This document shows, in pieces, positions 18,763-30,535 of a stretch of 64,000 nucleotides of DNA. The stretch is from contig JAHJHI010000047.1 of assembly GCA_018824085.1 (NCBI GenBank), forward strand, positions 1-64,000, in the 5' to 3' direction. The DNA comes from Gammaproteobacteria bacterium. GTDB taxonomy: Bacteria; Pseudomonadota; Gammaproteobacteria; Burkholderiales; Rhodocyclaceae. The position numbers were made by a program, and so were the translations under genes. The notes under the pieces were generated by a model that worked only from the letters and a program-made list of their open reading frames with translations, made no database searches and had not been told where the DNA came from. How positions within the stretch are numbered: the first letter of the stretch is position 1; each line of letters opens with the position of its first letter.

Positions 18763-19899
18763 ATGCTCAAGTTGTTGCGCCGCACCGCGCTCGTCGTATC
18801 CGCACTGATTCCCCTCCCCGCCCTGGCAACCGTCATCCCGCCGCCGCAGCTCGAAGCGCGCGCCTGGCTGCTGGTCGACAACGAATCCGGCCAGACGCTG
18901 GCGCAGTCGCGCCCGGACGAAGCCGTCGAACCCGCGTCGCTGACCAAGCTGATGACGGCCTACCTCACGTTCTCTGCGCTGAAGTCGGGCCAGATCAAGC
19001 CGGACCAGACGGTGCCGGTCAGCGTGAAAGCCTGGAAGACGGGCGGTTCGCGCATGTTCATCGCGCCGGACAAGCCGGTCACCGTGGACGAACTGATACA
19101 CGGCATGATCATCCAGTCCGGCAACGACGCCTGCGTCGCGCTGGCCGAACTCATCGCCGGTTCCGAAGAAGCGTTCGCGCAGATGATGAACCGCGAGGCC
19201 AAGCGGCTCGGCATGGCCGGCACGCAGTACCGCAATTCGACCGGCCTGACCGAGGACGGGCACTACACGACGGCGCGCGACCTGGCGCTGCTCGCGCGCG
19301 CGCTGATCCACGATTTCCCCGAGTACTACCCGCTGTACTCCACGCCTGACTACACCTACAACAGCATCAAGCAGGGCAACCGCAACCGCCTGCTGACGCT
19401 GGATCCGAGCGTCGACGGCATGAAGACCGGCCACACCGACGCCGCCGGCTGGTGCCTCGTGTCGTCCGCCAGGCGCGACGGCCGCCGCGTGCTGTCCGTG
19501 CTGCTCGGCGCACCGAACGAGAGCGGCCGCATCGAATCCTCGCGCACGCTGATCAACTACGGCTACAACGCCTACGAGAACACGCGCATCGCCACCGCCG
19601 GCGAAGCGCTGGCGCAACCGGCGGTCTACAAGGGTGCGACAGCCAGCGTGCTGGCCGTGCCGGCGAGCGACGCCGTGCTCAGTCTGCCGCACGGCGAAGG
19701 TGCGAAGCTCACGCGCGACATCGAACTGACGACGCCGCTGGTCGCGCCGATCGCCGCCGGCCAGACGCTGGGCACGCTGAAGGTGTCGCTCGACGGCAAT
19801 CCGGTCGGCGAATACCCGCTGGTCGCGCAGGCGGCGGTCGAGGAAGGCGGGTTCTTCCGCCGCATCTGGGACACGATCCGGCTCTGGCTGGGCATGTAA
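18763..19899 (+). CDS. dacA: D-alanyl-D-alanine carboxypeptidase (PBP5/6 type)
   Basis: 378 residues. Removes the terminal D-Ala of peptidoglycan pentapeptides in the periplasm. Signal peptide at 1-22 (cut after ALA). The active-site motifs are SLTK (Ser 59, Lys 62), SGN (119-121) and KTG (221-223). The second beta domain follows, and the protein ends in an amphipathic helix (FFRRIWDTIRLWLGM) that anchors it to the inner membrane. The dacA-ybeD-lipB-lipA order is common in proteobacteria. Confidence 0.95.
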   Translation: MLKLLRRTALVVSALIPLPALATVIPPPQLEARAWLLVDNESGQTLAQSRPDEAVEPASLTKLMTAYLTFSALKSGQIKPDQTVPVSVKAWKTGGSRMFIAPDKPVTVDELIHGMIIQSGNDACVALAELIAGSEEAFAQMMNREAKRLGMAGTQYRNSTGLTEDGHYTTARDLALLARALIHDFPEYYPLYSTPDYTYNSIKQGNRNRLLTLDPSVDGMKTGHTDAAGWCLVSSARRDGRRVLSVLLGAPNESGRIESSRTLINYGYNAYENTRIATAGEALAQPAVYKGATASVLAVPASDAVLSLPHGEGAKLTRDIELTTPLVAPIAAGQTLGTLKVSLDGNPVGEYPLVAQAAVEEGGFFRRIWDTIRLWLGM

Positions 19900-19909
19900 G
19901 GGAGCGCGC

Positions 19910-20170
19910 GTGGCTGACGAGCTGTTCGACTTTCCGTCCGATTTCCCGCTGAAGATCATGGGCGAGCGTCACGACGACTTCGCGCAGGAGGTGGTCGCCG
20001 TGGTGTTGCGCCACGCACCCGATTTCGACCCCCGGCAACTGGAAATGCGCCCGTCCTCGGGCGGGCGCTACATCAGCTTCACGGCCACCATACGCGCCAC
20101 GTCACGCACGCAGCTCGACGCGCTGTACCGCGAGCTGAGCAGCCACCCGATGGTCAAAGTGGTGTTGTGA
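19910..20170 (+). CDS. ybeD: YbeD/UPF0250 (DUF493) family protein
   Basis: 86 residues, GTG start at 19910 behind AAGGGAG. The ferredoxin-like fold family is recognised by FPSDFPLKIMGE near the N-terminus and the [14 protein letters not shown] end. Commonly found between dacA and lipB. Its molecular role is unclear; a regulatory part in lipoate metabolism has been suggested from gene context. It overlaps lipB by four bases (GTGA). Confidence 0.88.
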   Translation: MADELFDFPSDFPLKIMGERHDDFAQEVVAVVLRHAPDFDPRQLEMRPSSGGRYISFTATIRATSRTQLDALYRELSSHPMVKVVL

Positions 20171-20802
20171 GCGCACGCGTCAGAGCGCTCGGGCGCGCCG
20201 ACTACACGCCGGTCTGGCGTGACATGCAGGCGTTCACTGCGGAGCGCGGCGCCGACACGCCTGACGAGCTGTGGCAGGTCGAACACCCGCCGGTCTTCAC
20301 GCTCGGACTGGCCGGCAAGCGCGAACACCTGTTGCGCGACATCGGCGTGCCGGTGGTCGAATCCGACCGCGGCGGCCAGGTGACGTACCACGGCCCGGGC
20401 CAGGTCATCGTCTACGCGATGATCGACCTCAAGCGCGCCGGACTCGGCGTGCGCGAACTGGTGAACCGCATCGAACAGGCCGTGATCGACCTGCTCGCCG
20501 CGCACGGCGTCGCGGCGCAGCGGCGCAGCGGCGCCCCCGGCGTCTATGTCGGCGCCGGCGGCGACGAAGCGAAGATCGCCGCGCTCGGCCTGCGCGTGAA
20601 GAACGGCCGCACGTATCACGGCGTGTCGCTCAACGTCGACATGGACCTTGCCCCGTTTGCCGCGATCAATCCCTGCGGTTACAGTGGCTTGCGGGTCACA
20701 CAGACCCGCGATCTGGGCATCGCAGTCCCACCGGAAGCGATGTCCGCACACCTGACAGCCGCGCTACAGCGCGTCCTCACCGAAGACAAGGCACAGCCAT
20801 GA
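20167..20802 (+). CDS. lipB: lipoyl(octanoyl) transferase
   Basis: 211 residues with a GTG start overlapping the ybeD stop. Moves octanoyl from acyl carrier protein to lipoyl-domain lysines. Conserved [12 protein letters not shown], the Lys-containing [10 protein letters not shown] and the catalytic Cys in INPCGY are visible. Together with lipA immediately downstream it provides the lipoyl group needed by the GcvH-like protein at 18.2 kb. Confidence 0.95.
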   Translation: MSARVRALGRADYTPVWRDMQAFTAERGADTPDELWQVEHPPVFTLGLAGKREHLLRDIGVPVVESDRGGQVTYHGPGQVIVYAMIDLKRAGLGVRELVNRIEQAVIDLLAAHGVAAQRRSGAPGVYVGAGGDEAKIAALGLRVKNGRTYHGVSLNVDMDLAPFAAINPCGYSGLRVTQTRDLGIAVPPEAMSAHLTAALQRVLTEDKAQP

Positions 20803-21752
20803 GCGACATCACCTACGATCCGAGCGCCAAACAGAAGGGCTCGCTGAAAACCGCCCGCATCCCGATCAAGGTGGTGCCGGCCGAAGCGCTGCGCAAACCG
20901 CCCTGGATACGCGTGCGCGCGGCGCGCCCGGACAGCCGTTTCGGCGAGATCAAGCAGATCCTGCGCGAACACGACCTGCACACCGTGTGCGAAGAGGCGA
21001 GCTGCCCGAACATCGGCGAATGCTTCGGCGGCGGCACCGCCACCTTCATGATCATGGGCGACAAATGCACGCGTCGCTGCCCGTTCTGCGACGTCGGCCA
21101 CGGCCGCCCGGACCCGCTCGACACCGAAGAGCCGGAAAAGCTCGGCAAGGCCATCGCCGCGCTCAAGCTGAACTACGTGGTGATCACCAGCGTGGACCGC
21201 GACGACCTGCGCGACGGCGGCGCGCAGCATTTCGTCGACTGCATCCGCGCCGTGCGCACGCACTCGCCGCGCACCACGATAGAAGTGCTGGTGCCCGACT
21301 TCCGGGGCCGGCTCGACGTGGCGCTGGGCATTCTCGACGCCGCCCCGCCGGACGTCATGAACCACAATCTGGAAACCGTACCGCGCCTGTACGCGCAGGC
21401 CCGGCCCGGCTCCGACTACGCGCATTCGCTGCTGCTGCTGAAGAAATTCCGCGCCAGCCATCCCGACGTGCCGACCAAGAGCGGCCTGATGCTCGGGCTG
21501 GGAGAAACCGACGAGGAAATCCTGCAGGTGATGCACGACCTGCGCGCGCACGACGTGCAGATGCTCACGCTCGGCCAGTACCTGCAGCCGTCGGGCGGTC
21601 ACCTGCCGGTGCTGCGCTACGTGCATCCGGACGTGTTCGACATGTTCGCGCGCGAAGCCGACGCAATGGGCTTCACGCACGCCGCCAGTGGCCCGATGGT
21701 GCGCTCGAGCTATCACGCCGACCGCCAGGCACACGCCGCCGGCGTCGCCTGA
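20799..21752 (+). CDS. lipA: lipoyl synthase
   Basis: 317 residues from the ATG at 20799, overlapping the lipB stop (ATGA). Radical SAM enzyme that inserts two sulfurs into octanoyl chains. It has both clusters: the auxiliary-cluster motif [12 protein letters not shown] and the SAM-cluster motif [14 protein letters not shown] near the C-terminus supplies the conserved serine ligand. After the stop, GC-rich hairpins at about 21755-21800 may end transcription before ureD. Confidence 0.96.
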   Translation: MSDITYDPSAKQKGSLKTARIPIKVVPAEALRKPPWIRVRAARPDSRFGEIKQILREHDLHTVCEEASCPNIGECFGGGTATFMIMGDKCTRRCPFCDVGHGRPDPLDTEEPEKLGKAIAALKLNYVVITSVDRDDLRDGGAQHFVDCIRAVRTHSPRTTIEVLVPDFRGRLDVALGILDAAPPDVMNHNLETVPRLYAQARPGSDYAHSLLLLKKFRASHPDVPTKSGLMLGLGETDEEILQVMHDLRAHDVQMLTLGQYLQPSGGHLPVLRYVHPDVFDMFAREADAMGFTHAASGPMVRSSYHADRQAHAAGVA

Positions 21753-21849
21753 CGCGGCGGTTCGGCCGCCGGGCGCGCTGCGTCCGGCGCGCGCAGGGAA
21801 GAACAACCCGGTGTCTTCGAACGCGGGCGCGCCGGTTTAACATCCGCCG

Positions 21850-22710
21850 ATGAACATTCGACCCGACGCCCCTGCCGACACGTCCGGCTGGCAGGCCCGC
21901 ATCGCGCTGGGCTACCGCGCGATCAACGGCCGTACCGTGCTTGCGCGGCGCGAACACAACGGTCCGCTGCGCGTGCAGAAGGCGCTCTATCCCGAAGGCG
22001 ACGCGGTCTGCCACACGCTGCTGCTGCACCCGCCCGGCGGCATCGCCGGCGGTGACGCGCTGGACATGCGGCTGGACGCCGGCCCCGGCGCGCACGCGCT
22101 GGTCACCACGCCGGGCGCCGGCAAGTGGTACGGCAGCCGCCCCGGCATCGACGGCCGCGACGCCCGTTCATCGCTGCACATCCAGGTGGCCGACGGCGCC
22201 ACGGCCGAGTGGCTGCCGCAGGAGAGCATCGTGTTCGACGGCGCGCGTGCCGCCATTTCGAACACGATAGAACTGCGCGGCGACGCCCGCTACATCGGCA
22301 TGGACCTGTACTGTCTCGGACGCACCGCGAGCGGCGAGCGCTTCACGCGCGGCGCGCTGCGGCTCGACACCCGCATCACGCGCGACGCACGCACGCTGTG
22401 GCTGGAACAGGCCCGGCTGGACGGCGACTCGCCGCTGCTGCACTCGCCGGCCGGCCTGGCCGGCGCGCCGGTGTTCGGCACGCTGGTGTGCGCCGGCGTC
22501 GACGCCGACGACGCGCTGCTTGCCGAATGCCGCGCGCAGCCCTGTACCCTCGGCGACTGTGGCGTCACGCGCCTGCCCGGCCTGCTGATCGCGCGCTACC
22601 GCGGCCAGTGCACGCAGGCGGCTCGGGCATGGTTCGTGCATCTGTGGTCGCGGGTCCGCCCGGTGATGACGGGCCGCGCGGCGCACGTCCCCCGTATCTG
22701 GCACACCTGA
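21850..22710 (+). CDS. ureD: urease accessory protein UreD
   Basis: 286 residues. Chaperone that binds apo-urease first and recruits UreF and UreG for nickel delivery. Family features include the [12 protein letters not shown] stretch (about residues 57-68), [12 protein letters not shown] and [13 protein letters not shown]. It starts the urease operon, which runs without long gaps to ureG. No nearby regulator of the UreR type is seen. Confidence 0.93.
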   Translation: MNIRPDAPADTSGWQARIALGYRAINGRTVLARREHNGPLRVQKALYPEGDAVCHTLLLHPPGGIAGGDALDMRLDAGPGAHALVTTPGAGKWYGSRPGIDGRDARSSLHIQVADGATAEWLPQESIVFDGARAAISNTIELRGDARYIGMDLYCLGRTASGERFTRGALRLDTRITRDARTLWLEQARLDGDSPLLHSPAGLAGAPVFGTLVCAGVDADDALLAECRAQPCTLGDCGVTRLPGLLIARYRGQCTQAARAWFVHLWSRVRPVMTGRAAHVPRIWHT

Positions 22711-22721
22711 GCAGGCGAACG

Positions 22722-23024
22722 ATGGAACTGACACCCCGCGAAAAGGACAAGCTGCTCATCTTCACCGCCGCGCTGCTGGCGGAGCGCCGGCAGGCGCGCG
22801 GACTGAAGCTGAACTACCCGGAGGCGGTGGCGCTGATCACCGCGGCCATCATGGAAGGCGCGCGCGACGGGCGCAGCGTGGCCGAGCTGATGAGCTACGG
22901 CACGACGCTGCTGACGCGTGACGACGTCATGGAAGGCGTGCCGGAAATGATCCCGGACATACAGGTGGAAGCCACTTTCCCGGACGGCACCAAGCTCGTC
23001 ACGGTGCACCACCCCATCCCGTGA
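22722..23024 (+). CDS. ureA: urease gamma subunit
   Basis: 100 residues, the standard length. Structural subunit of the (UreABC)3 enzyme that hydrolyses urea to ammonia and carbamate. Begins [23 protein letters not shown] and has [10 protein letters not shown] and [13 protein letters not shown], all highly conserved. It starts 11 bases after the ureD stop. Confidence 0.97.
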   Translation: MELTPREKDKLLIFTAALLAERRQARGLKLNYPEAVALITAAIMEGARDGRSVAELMSYGTTLLTRDDVMEGVPEMIPDIQVEATFPDGTKLVTVHHPIP

Positions 23025-23033
23025 GGCGCCGCC

Positions 23034-23312
23034 ATGAGTGACGAGGAAATGGAACTGGCGCACCGGCTGGCGCGCTTCAAGATCGGCGTGCGGCGCACCC
23101 TCGGCCTGTCGATCAGGCTCGACGCGCTGCAGTCGGACGCCGACTACCGCACGCGCACGCTGGCCGACATCGAAGAACGCATCGAGGACGAGGACGTGCT
23201 GGCCAACCTGCTGCTCGTGCGCGAATTGCTGGCCCGCCAGTACGCAGCCAGCACACCGGACGAAAGCACCAAGGCCGGGCGCGATTACCGTTTTGGTGCG
23301 CGTTCGGGTTAA
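23034..23312 (+). CDS. hypothetical protein between ureA and ureB (92 aa)
   Basis: Highly charged and mostly helical, with heptad-like spacing in residues 45-70 (IEERIEDEDVLANLLLVREL). No signal peptide, no cysteine or histidine cluster. It sits 9 bases after ureA and 12 before ureB, so it is part of the urease transcript. I do not recognise the family. Whether it helps assembly or merely shares the operon cannot be told from sequence. Confidence 0.6.
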   Translation: MSDEEMELAHRLARFKIGVRRTLGLSIRLDALQSDADYRTRTLADIEERIEDEDVLANLLLVRELLARQYAASTPDESTKAGRDYRFGARSG

Positions 23313-23324
23313 GGAGAGAACAGC

Positions 23325-23672
23325 ATGATTCCCGGTGAAATGCAGGTCGCCGACGGCGACATCGAACTGAACGCGGGGCGCGACACGCTCGTGCTGGACG
23401 TGCGCAACACCGGCGACCGGCCGGTGCAGGTCGGTTCGCACTATCACTTCGCGGAAAGCAATGACGCGCTGGCGTTCGACCGCGCCGCGGCGCGCGGCTT
23501 CCGGCTCGACATCGCGGCCGGCACCGCGGCCCGCTTCGAACCCGGCCAGATGCGCACGGTCGGGCTCGTCGCGCTGGCCGGCGAACGCCGTGTTTATGGC
23601 TTCCAGGGCCGCGTGCAGGGCCCGCTCGACACCGTCACCCACGATCCAGACACCCAAGGAGATCCGCAATGA
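23325..23672 (+). CDS. ureB: urease beta subunit
   Basis: 115 residues. Begins [19 protein letters not shown] and contains the conserved [22 protein letters not shown] stretch and the [24 protein letters not shown] stretch (about 65-95). Structural subunit that packs against UreC. Its stop overlaps the start of the next small gene by four bases. Confidence 0.96.
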   Translation: MIPGEMQVADGDIELNAGRDTLVLDVRNTGDRPVQVGSHYHFAESNDALAFDRAAARGFRLDIAAGTAARFEPGQMRTVGLVALAGERRVYGFQGRVQGPLDTVTHDPDTQGDPQ

Positions 23673-23887
23673 ATCAAGCACTCATGACACTGGCGCTGGC
23701 CTGGAGCGGCTGCGCCTGGGCGCACCCCGGCGAACACCACGACAACCTGCTCGGCACGCTGGCGCACCTGTTTACCGAAGCTGACCATCTGGCGCTGAGC
23801 GTTGCCGCCGTGATCGCCGGCGTCATCGGCGCACGCATGCTGCGCCGTCGCGTGCAGGCGTCGCGCCGCGCGAACGGCCGCGACTGA
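23669..23887 (+). CDS. small His-rich membrane protein, HupE/UreJ-like fragment (72 aa)
   Basis: Signal-like N-terminus ending [10 protein letters not shown], then [18 protein letters not shown] at about 32-49, which resembles the conserved DHLL...A motif of HupE/UreJ nickel transporters. The full family is about 200 residues with six membrane segments; here there is one further segment and a basic tail. It overlaps ureB (ATGA) and precedes ureC by 10 bases. A role in handling nickel at the membrane is inferred only from the histidines and position. Confidence 0.6.
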   Translation: MNQALMTLALAWSGCAWAHPGEHHDNLLGTLAHLFTEADHLALSVAAVIAGVIGARMLRRRVQASRRANGRD

Positions 23888-23897
23888 CCGGCCCGGC

Positions 23898-25610
<1,713 letters not shown>

Positions 25611-25650
25611 CCTGATGCGCCGCGCCTGCGCCCGGCGGCGGGAACCCGAC

Positions 25651-26145
25651 ATGCTGCTGATAGAAACCTTCGCGCCGGCCGACGCCGTGCCGGCCGAAAC
25701 GCTGACGCTGACCTTCGAGCTGCGCGCCAAGTGCCGGCTGCGCACGCGCCTGGATTCGGGCGAGGAGGTCGGGCTGTTCCTGCCGCGCGGCACCATCCTG
25801 CGCGGCGGCGACCTGCTGGCCGGCAATGACGGCCGCACGGTGCGGGTGCGCGCGGCGGCGGAAGCGGTGATCGAGGCGCGCAGCGCCGATGCGCTGCTGA
25901 TCGCGCGCGCCGCCTATCACCTCGGCAACCGCCATGTCGCGGTCGAGGTGCAAGCGGGCCTGTTGCGCCTGGCGGATGACCACGTGCTGGCGCTGATGCT
26001 CGAAGGCCTCGGGCTGGCCGTCACGCGCACCGACGCGCCGTTCGAGCCGGAAGCCGGTGCCTACGGCGGCCAGCCGGCGCACCACACGCACGCCCACGCG
26101 GAAGAGACGGGCGCGAAGCTGCACCTGTTTTCCGCGCCGGACTGA
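25651..26145 (+). CDS. ureE: urease accessory protein UreE (nickel metallochaperone)
   Basis: 164 residues from 25651 (MLLIETFAP); an in-frame ATG at 25615 would add 12 arginine-rich residues and is less likely. Peptide-binding N-terminal domain, then the metal domain with AYHLGNRHVAVEV, in which His 97 is the conserved nickel ligand at the dimer interface. The C-terminus carries a short His cluster (HHTHAHAEE), a common extra nickel store. Confidence 0.92.
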   Translation: MLLIETFAPADAVPAETLTLTFELRAKCRLRTRLDSGEEVGLFLPRGTILRGGDLLAGNDGRTVRVRAAAEAVIEARSADALLIARAAYHLGNRHVAVEVQAGLLRLADDHVLALMLEGLGLAVTRTDAPFEPEAGAYGGQPAHHTHAHAEETGAKLHLFSAPD

Positions 26146-26158
26146 GCGGGCGGCGCGG

Positions 26159-26848
26159 ATGTCCGACACGCTCGCCCCGCTCGCGCTGGTGCGCCTGCTG
26201 CATCTGGCCAGCCCGACCCTGCCGGTCGGCGCCTTCAGCTATTCGCAGGGGCTGGAGTGGCAGGTGGATTGCGGCGCGATCCGTACCGAACGGGACGCCG
26301 GCGAATGGATACTCGCGCTGCTCGACGCCGGCATCGCGCGCTTCGAGCTGCCATTGCTGGCGGCGCTGATGCAGGCGTGGACGACGGCGGACCTCGACGC
26401 GCTGCGTGCGCTCAACGACGACTATCTGGCCAGCCGCGAGGCGGCCGAGCTGCGCGCCGAGACGGTGCAGATGGGCTATTCCTGCGTGCAGCTGCTGAAG
26501 GCGCTCGACGCCTGCCGCGACGCCGCCGGCGTGCTCGCCGGCATCGACCAGCCGGCCTTCCCGACCGCGTGGTCGGGCGCGGCGGTGGCGCTTGGCGTGC
26601 CGGTGGCGCCGGCGCTCGCGGCGTGGACGTGGGCCTGGGCGGAAAACCAGGTCATGGCGGCGCTCAAGGCGGTGCCGCTCGGCCAGACCGCCGGCCAGCG
26701 CCTGCTGATGACGCTGGGCGACGCCATCCCGTCGCGCGTCGCCACGGCCACCACGCTGGCGCGCGCCGACTGGAGCAACTTCTCGCCCGGGCTGGCGATT
26801 GCGAGCTGCCGGCACGAGACGCAATATTCGCGGCTGTTCCGTTCCTGA
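26159..26848 (+). CDS. ureF: urease accessory protein UreF
   Basis: 229 residues from the ATG at 26159. All-helical partner of UreD that controls UreG GTPase activity. Conserved [21 protein letters not shown] at the N-terminus and GQTAGQRLL and [13 protein letters not shown] near the end. Starts 13 bases after the ureE stop. Confidence 0.93.
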   Translation: MSDTLAPLALVRLLHLASPTLPVGAFSYSQGLEWQVDCGAIRTERDAGEWILALLDAGIARFELPLLAALMQAWTTADLDALRALNDDYLASREAAELRAETVQMGYSCVQLLKALDACRDAAGVLAGIDQPAFPTAWSGAAVALGVPVAPALAAWTWAWAENQVMAALKAVPLGQTAGQRLLMTLGDAIPSRVATATTLARADWSNFSPGLAIASCRHETQYSRLFRS

Positions 26849-26885
26849 CAGCCGGCACGCAACCCATTTCATCGAAAGGCGGGCA

Positions 26886-27515
26886 ATGACTTCACCTTCC
26901 ACCCCCCGGCCACCGCTTCGCGTGGGCATCGGCGGCCCGGTCGGCTCCGGCAAGACTGCACTCACGCTGGCGCTGTGCCGCGCGCTGCGCGGCCGCTACA
27001 ACATCGCGGCGATCACCAACGACATCTACACCGAGGAGGACGCGCAGTTCCTCGTGCGCAACGAGGCGCTGACGCCGGACCGCATCATCGGCGTGGAAAC
27101 CGGCGGTTGCCCGCACACGGCGATCCGCGAGGACGCGTCGATCAACCTGGAGGCGGTGGCGCGGCTGAGCGCGCGCTTCTCCGGACTGGAGGTGATCCTC
27201 ATCGAATCCGGCGGCGACAACCTGGCGGCCACGTTCAGCCCCGAACTGTCGGACCTGACGCTGTATGTGATCGACGTGGCCGCCGGCGAGAAGATTCCGC
27301 GCAAGGGCGGGCCGGGCATCTGCAAGTCGGACCTGCTCATCATCAACAAGACCGATCTGGCGCCCATGGTCGGCGCGTCGCTGGAGGTGATGGCGCACGA
27401 CGCGAAGAAGATGCGCGGCGAGCGTCCCTTCCTGTTCTCCAACATGAAGACCGGCGACAGCCTGGACGACATCATCGCCTTCATCGAGCGCGAGGGCATG
27501 CTGGCGGCGCGGTGA
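26886..27515 (+). CDS. ureG: urease accessory GTPase UreG
   Basis: 209 residues from the ATG at 26886. SIMIBI-class GTPase that delivers nickel during urease maturation. P-loop [11 protein letters not shown] (about 17-27), metal-binding [10 protein letters not shown] (CPH motif), [15 protein letters not shown] and the NKTD guanine motif are all present. Last gene of the operon; a 79-base gap then leads to trkA. Confidence 0.96.
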   Translation: MTSPSTPRPPLRVGIGGPVGSGKTALTLALCRALRGRYNIAAITNDIYTEEDAQFLVRNEALTPDRIIGVETGGCPHTAIREDASINLEAVARLSARFSGLEVILIESGGDNLAATFSPELSDLTLYVIDVAAGEKIPRKGGPGICKSDLLIINKTDLAPMVGASLEVMAHDAKKMRGERPFLFSNMKTGDSLDDIIAFIEREGMLAAR

Positions 27516-27594
27516 ACGGGCGACGCATGCCCCTGTTGCACCGCAATACCCGGCTTGGGGCTACACTCGCGCAACTTTTTCGCAAGGTTGCCGA

Positions 27595-29022
27595 GTGAAG
27601 ATCATCATTCTGGGAGCAGGTCAGGTGGGCTCGTCCGTGGCGGAGAATCTGTGCTCCGAAGCGAACGACATCACCGTGGTCGATACCGACGTCGAACGGC
27701 TGCAGGCGCTGCAGGACCGGCTGGACCTGCGCGCCGTGGTCGGCAATGGCGCGAGCCCTCAGGTGATGCGCCAGGCGGGCGCCGAAGACGCCGACCTGCT
27801 GGTCGCGGTGACCGCCTCCGACCAGACCAATCTGTGCGCCTGCCGCATCGCGCAGACGCTGTACAACCTGCCGACCCGCATCGCGCGGCTGCGCTCGATC
27901 GACTACGCCGACCACCCGGAACTGCTGGACGACAACAACTTCGCGGTCGATTTCTCGATCTGCCCGGAACAGGAAGTCACGGACTACCTGAAGCGGCTGA
28001 TCGCGTTCCCCGAGGCGCTGCAGGTGCTGGAATTCGGCAAGGGCCGCATCAGCATGGTCGCGGTGCGCGCGGTCGGAGGCGGTCCGCTGGTGGGACGCCA
28101 GATCAAGGCGCTGCGCGAGCACCTGCCGAACATCGAGGCGCGCATCGCGGCGATCTACCGGCGCGACACGGCCATCATTCCCGACGGCGACACGGTGATC
28201 GAACCGGGCGACGAGGTGTTCTGTCTGGCCGCCACCGAGCACATCCGGCTGGTCACGGCGGAGCTGCGCCGGCTGGACAAGCCGATGCGCCGCATCATGA
28301 TCGCCGGCGGCGGCAACATCGGCTACCGGCTCGCCTCGTCGCTGGAGCAGCAGTACGAGCTCAAACTCATCGAGCACTCGCGCGCGCGCGCGGAATTCCT
28401 GTCCACCCACCTGCACCGCACGCTGGTGCTGGCCGGCGACACCACGGACGAAATGTTGCTCGAAGCCGAGAACATCGACGACATGGACCTGTACCTCGCG
28501 CTGACCAACGACGACGAGAACAACATCATGTCGTCGCTGATGGCCAAGCGCATGGGCGCACGCCGCGTGGTGGCGCTGATCAACCGCCGCGCCTACGTCG
28601 ATCTGGTGCAGGCGGGCGCGATCGACATCGCGATCTCGCCCGCCCAGGTGTCCATCGGTTCGCTGCTGGCCCACGTGCGCCGCGGTGACGTGGTGGCGGT
28701 GCACAGCCTGCGTCGGGGCGCCGCCGAGGCGCTCGAACTGGTGGTGCACGGCGACGCGAAGAACTCCAAGGTGGTCGGCCGGCGCATCGAACAGATCGGC
28801 CTGCCGGACGGCGCGATGATCGCGGCCATCGTGCGCCGCTCGGAAAAGCCGATCAAGGTCGAGGTGTCCGATGTCGCCGTGCGCGAGACGCACGACCAGG
28901 TGATCATGCCGCACCACGACACGGTGATCGAATCGGAAGACCACATCATCGTGTTCTGCTCCAACAAGCGCATGGTGTCGCGCATCGAGCGGCTGTTCCA
29001 GGTCGGGTTCGGGTTTCTCTGA
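27595..29022 (+). CDS. trkA: Trk potassium uptake regulatory subunit TrkA
   Basis: 475 residues, GTG start at 27595. Cytoplasmic subunit that gates TrkH in response to nucleotides. Duplicated layout: two RCK Rossmann domains, the first with GAGQVGSSVAENL (7-19) and the second with AGGGNIGYRLA (about 236-246), each followed by an RCK_C domain. The stop overlaps the trkH start by one base. Confidence 0.95.
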   Translation: MKIIILGAGQVGSSVAENLCSEANDITVVDTDVERLQALQDRLDLRAVVGNGASPQVMRQAGAEDADLLVAVTASDQTNLCACRIAQTLYNLPTRIARLRSIDYADHPELLDDNNFAVDFSICPEQEVTDYLKRLIAFPEALQVLEFGKGRISMVAVRAVGGGPLVGRQIKALREHLPNIEARIAAIYRRDTAIIPDGDTVIEPGDEVFCLAATEHIRLVTAELRRLDKPMRRIMIAGGGNIGYRLASSLEQQYELKLIEHSRARAEFLSTHLHRTLVLAGDTTDEMLLEAENIDDMDLYLALTNDDENNIMSSLMAKRMGARRVVALINRRAYVDLVQAGAIDIAISPAQVSIGSLLAHVRRGDVVAVHSLRRGAAEALELVVHGDAKNSKVVGRRIEQIGLPDGAMIAAIVRRSEKPIKVEVSDVAVRETHDQVIMPHHDTVIESEDHIIVFCSNKRMVSRIERLFQVGFGFL

Positions 29023-30470
29023 TGCTGCCGGTACTCAACGTACTGGGCCGCCTGCTGGCGGTTTTCAGCCTGACTTACGTTGCGCCCATCGCCTGTTCGC
29101 TCATCTTCGGCGACGGCATGCTGCTGCACTTCGTCGACGGCATGGCGATCAGTGCGTCCGGCGGCGTGCTGCTCTACCTGTCGACGCGCCGCCACTACCG
29201 CGAACTGAAGCCACGCGACGGCTTCCTGCTGGTCACGCTGTCCTGGGTGCTGATGGCGGCAATCGCGGCGGTGCCGCTGATGCTCGCGTACGACAGCATG
29301 AGCTTCACCGACGCCTTCTTCGAGACGATTTCCGGCCTCACGACGACCGGCGCAACGGTGATGACCGGGCTGGACTACGCGCCGCAGTCGATCAACCTGT
29401 GGCGCCACCTGATGAACTGGATCGGCGGCATGGGCATCATCGTGTTCGCCGTCGCCATCCTGCCGATGCTGGGCGTCGGCGGCATGCAGCTGTACAAGGC
29501 GGAAACCCCGGGGCCGATGAAGGACAGCAAGCTCACCGCGCGCATCGCCGACACCGCCAAGGCGCTGTACATCGTCTATGTCGGCATGACCGTCATCTGC
29601 GTGCTGGCGCTGCGCCTGGCCGGCATGAGCTGGTTCGACGCGGTCTGCCACTCGTTTTCCGCGCTCGGCCTGGGCGGCTTCTCGACGCGCGACGCCAGCG
29701 TCGGCGCGTTTGACTCCCCGGCCATCGAGGGCGTGCTGAGCTTCTTCATGCTGCTCGCCGGCATCAACTTCGCCACCCACTTCCTCGCCGTGCGCCGCCT
29801 GTCCTGGGGCCCCTACCTGCGCGACGCGGAAGCCAAGTCCTATCTGCTGCTGACCGCCATCGCCTTCGTCGGGCTGACGGCGTACGTGCTGATCATGAAG
29901 GTCTATCCGGACGTCGGCGGCGCGGCGCGCGCCGTGATGTTCAACCTGATCTCGATCGCCACCGGCTGCGGCTACGCCAGCGTCGACTACGCGCAGTGGC
30001 CCATCTTCGCGCCGCTGCTGATGCTGCTGCTCGGCGGCCTGCTGCCCTGTGCCGGCTCGACAGGCGGAGGCATCAAGATGGTGCGCACGCTCGTGCTGTT
30101 CGGGCAGAGCCAGCGCGAGATCATGAAGCTGATCCACCCGGCTGCCGTGCGGCCGCTGATGATAGGCCGCACCGCCGTGTCGGAGCGGGTCGCCCAGTCG
30201 GTGCTCGGCTACATCTTTCTGTACTTCATGAGCGCGGTGCTGATGACCTTCATCCTGCTGCTGTCGGGACTGGATTTCATGACCGCGTTCACCGCCGTGA
30301 TGGCCTGCATCAACAACATCGGCCCCGGTCTCGGCGATGTCGGCCCGTCCGGCAACTACGCCGGCCTGAACGACTTCCAGACCTGGGTGTGCGCCTTCGC
30401 GATGCTGCTCGGCCGGCTGGAAATCTTCGCCGTACTGATCATCTTCACACCGGGCTTCTGGCGCAAGTAG
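29022..30470 (+). CDS. trkH: Trk potassium channel TrkH
   Basis: 482 residues with about ten membrane segments and four pore loops. The selectivity-filter sequences [10 protein letters not shown] and [12 protein letters not shown] are clear, with further filter loops at [10 protein letters not shown] and [11 protein letters not shown]. Couples with TrkA; overlapping stop and start (TGATG) point to co-translation. Confidence 0.95.
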   Translation: MLPVLNVLGRLLAVFSLTYVAPIACSLIFGDGMLLHFVDGMAISASGGVLLYLSTRRHYRELKPRDGFLLVTLSWVLMAAIAAVPLMLAYDSMSFTDAFFETISGLTTTGATVMTGLDYAPQSINLWRHLMNWIGGMGIIVFAVAILPMLGVGGMQLYKAETPGPMKDSKLTARIADTAKALYIVYVGMTVICVLALRLAGMSWFDAVCHSFSALGLGGFSTRDASVGAFDSPAIEGVLSFFMLLAGINFATHFLAVRRLSWGPYLRDAEAKSYLLLTAIAFVGLTAYVLIMKVYPDVGGAARAVMFNLISIATGCGYASVDYAQWPIFAPLLMLLLGGLLPCAGSTGGGIKMVRTLVLFGQSQREIMKLIHPAAVRPLMIGRTAVSERVAQSVLGYIFLYFMSAVLMTFILLLSGLDFMTAFTAVMACINNIGPGLGDVGPSGNYAGLNDFQTWVCAFAMLLGRLEIFAVLIIFTPGFWRK

Positions 30471-30535
30471 CGCGGCGCCGCCGGGCCGGCGCAGGCGGCT
30501 TCGGCTATCCTTCGCCGCTGAATCGAGGAATCAAC

